The notes beneath the pieces are model-generated. The model had not been told where the DNA came from and made no database searches. It saw nothing but the letters and a program-made list of their open reading frames with translations. A DNA stretch of 64,000 bases, taken from CADEDH01 sp963732695. Lineage in GTDB: Bacteria > Actinomycetota > Acidimicrobiia > Acidimicrobiales > SZUA-35. Both the position numbers and the translations under genes were made by a program. Positions 58,851 through 64,000 of the stretch are shown here, piece after piece (the stretch's first letter is position 1; each line of letters begins with the position of its first letter). Location of the stretch: NCBI GenBank assembly GCA_963732695.1, contig CAVTAP010000021.1, forward strand, positions 310,001-374,000, in the 5' to 3' direction.

Positions 58851-58893
58851 CGTCGCAGTCCCTTCTCGTTCCTCGCCTGGATGGTGAGCGCGG

Positions 58894-59221
58894 TCACGGC
58901 AGCACCACCCGCACCTCGCCGTCGACCACGCTCACCTCGTACACCGGCACCGGCTTGGTGGCGGGCAGGGTCGTCGGCTCGCCGGTGGTGACCGAGAACG
59001 TCGACCCGTGCTTCCAGCATTCGATCGTGCCCTCGTCGGTGTCGATCTCGCCCTCGGCCAAGGAGTAGTCGGCATGGGAGCAGCGGTCGCCGATCACGAA
59101 CAGCGTCGTCGTCGAAGCGGATCACGGCCAGCCGGTGGCCCTCGACGTCGAACCGCTGGGCCGACGTGGGCTTCAGGTCGTCGATCCGGCAGACCGTCAC
59201 GGCGTCTCCCGAGCCGCTCAT
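58894..59221 (-). pseudogene. Rieske-type [2Fe-2S] ferredoxin, interrupted by a frameshift
   Basis: The first part reads SGSGDAVTVCRIDDLKPTSA and QRFDVEGHRLAVIRFDD in one frame from ATG 59221. The rest (FVIGDRCSHADYSLAEGEI, then TIECWKHGSTFSV) is in another frame and contains the full Rieske Cys-x-His and Cys-x2-His ligands. A one-base shift near 59100-59110, in a GACGACGACG run, is enough to explain it; removing one G gives a normal ~108-residue ferredoxin. A run of this kind is a typical place for a sequencing error, so the gene may be intact in reality. It overlaps the sufD stop by 4 bp, as in many suf operons that include a Rieske ferredoxin. Confidence 0.85.
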
Positions 59222-60501
59222 CGATCGACCGCCGCGGCACCGGAGGTATCGGGCGCATCCACGGCACCCCGGGTGTCAAGCTTGGCCGCCACCAGCCGGC
59301 TAATCTCGTCCCGCAGGTGGGCCGCCGGCAGCCGCTCGATCACCTCGTCGAAGAAGCCGGCCACGATCAGCCGGTCGGCCGCCACCGGGGGCACGCCCCG
59401 GGCCTGGAGGTAGAACTGCTGCTCGGCGTCCACCGGGCTCACGGTGGAGGCGTGGCTGCACCGCACGTCGTTGTTCTCGATCTCCAGGTTGGGCACCGAC
59501 CAGGCCCAGGCGTCGGGGCTGAGCTTGATGTTGCGGTTGGTCTGGAATGCGTTCGACCCGGCCCCGTCGGGGTGGATGTGGATCATGCCGGTGTAGATCG
59601 AGCCCGACGCATCGTCCTGGGCCCCCTTGAACAGCAGGTCGCTGCGGGTGTGGCGGGCGATGTGATGCTGGAACGTCCGGAAGTCGTGGATCTGGGTGCC
59701 GTCGCCGTAGTACGCCGCCACCAGGTTGGCGGTGCCGCCCCGGCCCACCAGGGCGCTGTCGGAGCGGAGCCGGGTGTAGCGGCCGCCGAAGGCGGCTATC
59801 CCGCTCACCAGCGTGGCCTGGGCCCCCACCGACGACCGCTGACGGGCCAGCTGCACATGGTCGCGGCCGAGGTCCTGGAGGACCTGGAAGCGGAGGCGGG
59901 CGGCGTCGCCCACCCGCAACTCGACCCGGGGCACCGAGGCGCTCGCTCCCGGGGCCGACGTCTGATGCTCCACCACCGTGAGGTCCGAACCCTCGCCGGC
60001 CTCGATCACGAGGTGGGGGAAGCTGACGGTGCCGGGGGTGGCGTGGTGGGTGCGGACCACCACCGGCTCCCGCACGGTGAGCCCGGTGGGGGTGCTGATC
60101 GCCAGCGCCCCCGGGCTCCAGGCCTGATGGAGCAGGTCGTAGGCCGTGTTCTCCTCACCGCCGACGCCGAGATCAGCCAGGCCACCCGGGTCGTTGCGGG
60201 CCTCGACGACCAGGCCCTTCTCGGCCCAGCCGGGGGCGATCACGATGTCCACCACCGAGCCGTCGACCACGGTCACCGTGGCGGCCCGGTCGGCCAGGGG
60301 CAGATCGGGCACGTCGGCTGGGCTCCCGGCCGCCGGGGCGGGCGAGAGGCCCTCGATACCCAGGTCGTTGACGGGGCTGTACCGCCATTCCTCGGTCTCG
60401 GTGCTGGGCCAACCGGCCTCGGCCGCAGCGGCCAGAGCGGCGGCGCGGCGCTCGGGATCAGCGAGGCCGGCGACGGGGGAACTGGTCAACAGGTCGCTCA
60501 C
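59218..60501 (-). CDS. sufD: Fe-S cluster assembly protein SufD
   Basis: A 427-residue SufD, part of the SufBCD scaffold. The C-terminal NNDVRCSHASTVSPVDAEQQ and FYLQARGVP blocks are diagnostic, with the beta-helix core before them (GQHQ/HHIARHTRSDLLFKGAQDD; SIYTGMIHIHPDGAGSNAFQ). GTG 60501 is preferred over TTG 60522, because the frame upstream runs into the conserved regulatory motif. It is followed by the Rieske ferredoxin and sufC copy 2 (overlap and 43-bp gap). Confidence 0.94.
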   Translation of the reverse strand: MSDLLTSSPVAGLADPERRAAALAAAAEAGWPSTETEEWRYSPVNDLGIEGLSPAPAAGSPADVPDLPLADRAATVTVVDGSVVDIVIAPGWAEKGLVVEARNDPGGLADLGVGGEENTAYDLLHQAWSPGALAISTPTGLTVREPVVVRTHHATPGTVSFPHLVIEAGEGSDLTVVEHQTSAPGASASVPRVELRVGDAARLRFQVLQDLGRDHVQLARQRSSVGAQATLVSGIAAFGGRYTRLRSDSALVGRGGTANLVAAYYGDGTQIHDFRTFQHHIARHTRSDLLFKGAQDDASGSIYTGMIHIHPDGAGSNAFQTNRNIKLSPDAWAWSVPNLEIENNDVRCSHASTVSPVDAEQQFYLQARGVPPVAADRLIVAGFFDEVIERLPAAHLRDEISRLVAAKLDTRGAVDAPDTSGAAAVDR

Positions 60502-60515
60502 GGAAGTCCAGGCTA

Positions 60516-60536
60516 CCGGCAATTTCCACTATGTGG
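60516..60536 (-). promoter_or_regulatory. Conserved motif upstream of sufD
   Basis: Same 21-nt motif as at 53207-53227 (18 matches; core AATTTCCACTA on the plus strand) and containing the palindrome CCAC-TAT-GTGG. It lies 14 bp upstream of the sufD start. AATTTC and GAAATT also flank it at 60521 and about 60541. Confidence 0.55.
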
Positions 60537-60571
60537 CTAGGAGAAATTATCGCCGACGGGAAGGCCTTGGC

Positions 60572-60934
60572 CTACTTCTTGAACGGCCACCACTTACGCC
60601 GGCGGGTGGCCTGCTTGCGGGCCGCCACCGCCTTCTCCTGGTCCACCTCGGCCCGCAACTCGGCGCTCACCGAGTTCACGATGTCCTCCGCCTCGTCGAG
60701 CAGGGCCCCGATCGTCTCGTCGTGGCCGATGCTGGACGGCGCCGCCGGGGTGGGCGGCGTGACCAGCGTGCCGTGTTTCCAGTTCACGTCGGCCATGCGC
60801 CGCTCGTAGCTCGGGCAGTTCTCCGGGCACCGCCACGGTGCCTCGGGGGCCAGGTCGAGCGCGCACTTCCGCATCGTGTCCCCGCTGGGATAGGTACGCG
60901 TCTGAAAGTGCTTGCATTCCTCCCGCATCGGCAT
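60572..60934 (-). CDS. Cys-rich hypothetical protein upstream of sufD
   Basis: A 120-residue protein with four cysteines (Cys7, Cys24, Cys36, Cys40) and a histidine in the first 40 residues (EECKHFQTRTYPSGD, MRKCALDLAPEAPWRCPENC), spaced like a zinc or Fe-S site. The rest is an acidic helix and a basic tail with WWPFKK. No known family recognised. It is transcribed toward sufD with a 70-bp gap that contains the shared suf motif. The start may be ATG 60934 or ATG 60928. Confidence 0.7.
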   Translation of the reverse strand: MPMREECKHFQTRTYPSGDTMRKCALDLAPEAPWRCPENCPSYERRMADVNWKHGTLVTPPTPAAPSSIGHDETIGALLDEAEDIVNSVSAELRAEVDQEKAVAARKQATRRRKWWPFKK

Positions 60935-60992
60935 ACCCCAATTGTGCCAGGAACGCGGCTCGTCGGGTGATCGAGCCCCGGACCAGGGCCGG

Positions 60993-60998
60993 TATCTT
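60993..60998 (+). promoter_or_regulatory. -10 element (TATCTT) before the nucleoside phosphorylase
   Basis: TATCTT ends 6 nt before the ATG at 61005; no ribosome-binding site is present. Confidence 0.5.
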
Positions 60999-61004
60999 CA
61001 GCCC

Positions 61005-61715
61005 ATGCCCACCCCCCATATCAGCGCCCAACCCGACGACTACGCCGAGGTGGTCCTGATGCCGGGCGACCCGCTCCGGGCCACCCACATCGCCGAGCAG
61101 TTCCTCGACGGGGCCCGGCAGGTCACCGCCGTGCGCAACGTCTACGGCTACACCGGTACCTGGCAGGGTCGGCCGGTGTCGGTTCAGGCCTCGGGCATGG
61201 GGATCCCGTCGATCCAGATCTACGCCACCGAGTTGGCCCGCCACTTCGGCGTGCGCCGGATCGTGCGGGTCGGCTCCTGTGGCACGGTGCAGGACAAGGT
61301 GAACCTGCGGGACCTGGTGGTGGCGTTGGGGGCGGGGACCGATTCGCTGGTCAACCGGGCCCGGTTCGGCGGCCGCGACTTCCCCGCCGTGGCCGACTGG
61401 ACCCTCACCCGGTCGGTCGTCGAGCGGGCCGAGGCGACCGGCGTGCCGGCGCACGTGGGCCCCGTCTACACCTCGGACTTCTTCTACGAGCCCGAGGGCT
61501 CCACCACGTTCTCCCTGCTGGAGCGGTACGGGATCCTGGCCGTGGAGATGGAGGCGGCCGGCCTGTACGGGGTGGCGGCCGAGTGCGGGATCGCCGCCCT
61601 CACAGTGGCCACCGTGTCGGACCACATCACCCGGGGCGAATCGCTCAGCGTGGAGGAGCGACAGACCGGATTCGACGCCATGATCCAGGTCGTGCTCGAC
61701 GCCGTGGTCGCCTGA
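61005..61715 (+). CDS. deoD: Purine-nucleoside phosphorylase, DeoD type
   Basis: A 236-residue PNP of the hexameric DeoD class, cleaving purine nucleosides with phosphate. The phosphate site is in MPGDPLRATHIAEQFL; GSCGTVQDKVNLRDLV, the RFGGRDFPAVADW segment and AVEMEAAGLYGVAA with the nucleoside-binding glutamate pair, plus VSDHITRGE with the catalytic aspartate, are all present. The ATG at 61005 is supported by the -10 box 6 nt upstream. Length is normal. Salvage pathway, cytosol. Confidence 0.94.
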   Translation: MPTPHISAQPDDYAEVVLMPGDPLRATHIAEQFLDGARQVTAVRNVYGYTGTWQGRPVSVQASGMGIPSIQIYATELARHFGVRRIVRVGSCGTVQDKVNLRDLVVALGAGTDSLVNRARFGGRDFPAVADWTLTRSVVERAEATGVPAHVGPVYTSDFFYEPEGSTTFSLLERYGILAVEMEAAGLYGVAAECGIAALTVATVSDHITRGESLSVEERQTGFDAMIQVVLDAVVA

Positions 61716-61845
61716 ACCGGTTGACCGGGGGTTAACCCCACCGCGGGCCGGCCGGCCCACCCCATTCCCCAGTCCGGGACCCACCCGTACGGTGGACGGT
61801 GTGAACTGGTGCACCCCCAGGGGTGCGCCCCCGGAAGGAGCGAGC

Positions 61846-62736
61846 ATGGGCAAGCTGTGGCTGATACCGGTGGCCGTGGTGGGGGTGGCGGTGGCCGCCA
61901 CCGGCTCGGCCGCCGCCGCCGACCTCATGAACAGCGAGACCACGCAGACACCGGTGTCGTTCGAGGGGGTGGAGGCCATCGAGCTCGACCTGGGGGCCGG
62001 CGGCGCGGTCTTGACCGGCGCCGACGCGTCCGGCTCAGGCGAAGGCACGGGCACGAGGGGCGACGTGACCGGCACCCGCACCGAACGATCGGGCCTGCGG
62101 GAACCCACGGTGACCGAATGGGTCGACGGCTCCACCCTCCACCTGCGGAGCCGGTGCCCGGGCTGGGTGAGCATCCGCTGCGACGTCCACTACGAGCTCA
62201 CGATCCCGGCCGGAGTCCGGGTGACGGGATCGGCATCCGGGGGCGGGCTCGACCTGCGGAGCCTCTCCGGTGACGTCGAGGTGTCGTCGTCGGGCGGCGG
62301 GATCGACGCCACCGGCACCACCGGGGCGCTCGCCCTCGACAGCTCCGGAGGTGGGATCGAGGTCATCGACGCCACCGGCCCCGCCTCCCTCCACAGCTCG
62401 GGCGGCGGGATCGACGTCACGAGAGCCAGCGGCTCCCTCACCCTCGACAGCTCGGGCGGTGGCGTCACCGTGACCGATTCGACCAGCCCCGAGGTGGTGG
62501 CCGACTCCTCCGGCGGCGGGGTCACCGTGCGCCTCACCCGCTCCCCCACCAGCATCGACCTCGACTCCTCGGGCGGCGGCGTGACCCTCACCGTGCCCGA
62601 CGACGGCCAGACCTACGCCGTGGACGCCTCGGCGTCGGGTGGCGACACCAAGGTCGAGGTGAACACCGCCGCAGACTCGGGACACCGCATCAAGGCCCGC
62701 TCGTCGGGTGGTGGGGTGACGATCGGCTACGGCTGA
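61846..62736 (+). CDS. DUF4097-like repeat protein, secreted or membrane-anchored
   Basis: A 296-residue protein with an N-terminal signal/anchor helix (about 4-25, LWLIPVAVVGVAVAATGSAA) and a long series of ~20-residue repeats starting SSGGGI/V-D (for example SSGGGIDATGTTGALALD), typical of the DUF4097/DUF4098 beta-helix-like fold. Two cysteines (SRCPGWVSIRCD) lie before the repeats. Function is not known; such proteins often sit at the cell surface or in a PspC-like context. GGAAGGAG lies 7-14 nt before the ATG at 61846. Just upstream GCACCCC/GGGGTGC (about 61810-61826) could form a hairpin near the ribosome-binding site. Confidence 0.8.
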   Translation: MGKLWLIPVAVVGVAVAATGSAAAADLMNSETTQTPVSFEGVEAIELDLGAGGAVLTGADASGSGEGTGTRGDVTGTRTERSGLREPTVTEWVDGSTLHLRSRCPGWVSIRCDVHYELTIPAGVRVTGSASGGGLDLRSLSGDVEVSSSGGGIDATGTTGALALDSSGGGIEVIDATGPASLHSSGGGIDVTRASGSLTLDSSGGGVTVTDSTSPEVVADSSGGGVTVRLTRSPTSIDLDSSGGGVTLTVPDDGQTYAVDASASGGDTKVEVNTAADSGHRIKARSSGGGVTIGYG

Positions 62737-62816
62737 GCGGAGGAGGGCCGGCCCGAATCGAGGCCGGCCCGGCGCCGGAACTAGGGTGGCGTCATCAGCT
62801 GACCCAGGGGGACCGC

Positions 62817-64000
62817 ATGACCCACGAGCTCTTCATCGACGTCGACACCCACATCACCGAGCCGCCCGACACCTGGACGTCCCGGGTGCCGGCCAAGTTC
62901 GCCGACCAGGTGCCCTACGTGGAACGCAACAAGGACGGCCGCGACTACTGGTACCTGAAGGGCCAGCGGATCTCCAGCGTCGGGCTCAGCGCCGTGGCCG
63001 GGTTCGACGGCGGCCCGTTCCCCGACTCGCCCAAGGGCTACGACGACGTCCACCCGGCCAGCTGGAAGGCCGAGGAGCGGCTCAGCTACATGGACTCGGT
63101 GGGCATCTGGGCCCAGGTGCTGTACCCCAACGTGGCCGGCTTCGGCAGCCAGGTGTTCCTCCGCCTGGAGGATCCCGATCTGATGCTCACCTGCGTGGAG
63201 GCCTACAACAACTTCCAGACCGACTGGGCCTCGGCCGACTCACGCCGCCTGCTCCCCATCGCCGCCACCCCGTTCTGGGACGTCGAGGCGTCGGCCCGGG
63301 AGATCCGGCGCTGCGCCGAGCAGGGCCACAAGGGCGTGCTGTTCACCGGCGAGCCCCAGGTGTTCGGCCTCCCCTACCTGGGCGACGAGCACTGGGACCC
63401 CATCTGGGCCACGGCCCAGGAGTGCGACCTGCCGATCAGCTTCCACATCGGCTCGGGCGACATGTCCACCATCTTCGACAAGCGCCGGGTGGCGGCCCAC
63501 GGCTCCGGCGCCACCTACGCCCGTTCCACCGTGGCCCTCACGCTGGGCAACGGCGATCAGGTGGCGGATCTGCTGCTGTCGGGTGTGCTACCCCGGTTCC
63601 CCGACCTCCAGTTCGTGTCGGTGGAGTCGGGCATCGGCTGGGTGCCGTTCGTGCTCGAGGCCTGCGACTACGCCTTCGTCGACGGGCAGGTGGCGCAGCA
63701 GCGGCCGGTCTACGGCGACATGCTCCCCAGCGACCTGTTCCGCCGCCAGGTGTCCGTGTGCTACTGGTTCGAGCAGCACGCCCCCAACGACCTGATCGAG
63801 CGGATCGGGGCCAACCGGGTGCTGTTCGAGACCGACTTCCCCCACCCCACCAGCCTCTACGCCGAGGAGGCCCGCCGGCGGCTCGAGGGCGGCCTGGCCA
63901 CGCAGCCGGCCGATGTGAAGCGCATGGTGATGTGGGACAACGCCCAGGCCCTCTACAAGGTGGCCGAGCCCACGGCCGCCGACCTGGAGCGGATGGGTGC
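62817..64000 (+). CDS. Amidohydrolase family protein (amidohydrolase_2), cut by the window end
   Basis: The first 394 residues of a metal-dependent hydrolase of the ACMS-decarboxylase/amidohydrolase_2 group. The Asp-x-His motif (DVDTHITEPPDTW) starts at residue 8; SFHIGSGDMS supplies the middle histidine, ESGIGWVPFVLEACDYAF and FETDFPHPTSLYAEE the second half with the catalytic Asp-His. Relatives decarboxylate or hydrolyse aromatic and other ring acids. The stop codon is not in the window. GGGG lies 9-12 nt before the ATG at 62817. Confidence 0.88.
   Translation, partial: MTHELFIDVDTHITEPPDTWTSRVPAKFADQVPYVERNKDGRDYWYLKGQRISSVGLSAVAGFDGGPFPDSPKGYDDVHPASWKAEERLSYMDSVGIWAQVLYPNVAGFGSQVFLRLEDPDLMLTCVEAYNNFQTDWASADSRRLLPIAATPFWDVEASAREIRRCAEQGHKGVLFTGEPQVFGLPYLGDEHWDPIWATAQECDLPISFHIGSGDMSTIFDKRRVAAHGSGATYARSTVALTLGNGDQVADLLLSGVLPRFPDLQFVSVESGIGWVPFVLEACDYAFVDGQVAQQRPVYGDMLPSDLFRRQVSVCYWFEQHAPNDLIERIGANRVLFETDFPHPTSLYAEEARRRLEGGLATQPADVKRMVMWDNAQALYKVAEPTAADLERMG

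Overview
This is a very GC-rich, densely coded chromosomal segment from an actinobacterium. The gene content suggests class Acidimicrobiia or a near relative: a homodimeric AceE-type pyruvate dehydrogenase E1, a SufC/SufD/SufS/SufU iron-sulfur system, bacterial Ku with a stand-alone LigD polymerase, several F420/LLM-type oxidoreductases, acyl-CoA enzymes and many actinobacterial hypotheticals. The taxon is inferred from content only. I see no rRNA, tRNA, prophage, IS element or CRISPR array.

Layout. 1-3.6 kb: the end of a glycosyltransferase, a gamma-butyrobetaine-dioxygenase-like enzyme, a conserved hypothetical and a polyprenyl glycosylphosphotransferase. 3.7-9.4 kb: leucyl aminopeptidase, LigD polymerase and Ku (NHEJ), a membrane protein and an M24 peptidase. 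10.4-15.4 kb: lipoate and 2-oxoacid dehydrogenase genes (lipA, lipB, E2, E3) on the minus strand. 15.7-21.1 kb: a TIGR01777 epimerase, an SRPBCC protein, an RNase HI fused to a Rossmann-like domain, and aceE. 21.2-30.5 kb: small hypotheticals, a candidate structured RNA, an acyl-CoA dehydrogenase, a Phd/VapC-like pair, PNPOx-like and RidA proteins, a scramblase-like protein and a flavin monooxygenase. 30.6-42.7 kb: LLM oxidoreductases, an amino-acid-oxidase-like enzyme, homoserine kinase, a BON-OmpA protein, an agmatinase-family ureohydrolase, nitroreductase, a CoA transferase, a phosphatase and acetoacetyl-CoA synthetase. 42.9-47.6 kb: a tightly overlapping DUF4129/MoxR/DUF58 operon. 47.7-52.4 kb: NagA, a FrnE-like DsbA protein, an acyl-CoA ligase and PlsC. 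52.6-60.9 kb: a MBL hydrolase and two SUF clusters (sufC-sufS-sufU on plus; sufD, Rieske ferredoxin and a second sufC on minus). 61-64 kb: purine nucleoside phosphorylase, a DUF4097-like repeat protein and the start of an amidohydrolase.

How genes work together. LipB and LipA make the lipoyl cofactor carried by the adjacent E2; E3 reoxidises it, and aceE about 3 kb away supplies an E1. The SUF genes would supply Fe-S clusters, including those of LipA. Ku and LigD-Pol form an end-joining pair. MoxR, DUF58 and the membrane proteins form a probable chaperone/envelope complex.

Points most worth a second look: (1) a probable structured RNA at about 22.38-22.6 kb on the minus strand; (2) many genes have a TAnnnT -10 box only 5-8 nt before the start codon, implying widespread leaderless transcription; (3) a dispersed family of 7-bp-stem hairpins (GGAACCC/GGGTTCC, GTTCGCC/GGCGAAC) placed at gene 3' ends; (4) lipB and lipA lie in one uninterrupted frame; (5) two sufC paralogues whose operons share an almost identical 21-bp upstream motif; (6) several apparent frame disruptions (lipA 3' end, acsA 5' end through a 28-bp duplication, Rieske ferredoxin, possibly moxR and the OmpA gene), which may be mutations or assembly errors.
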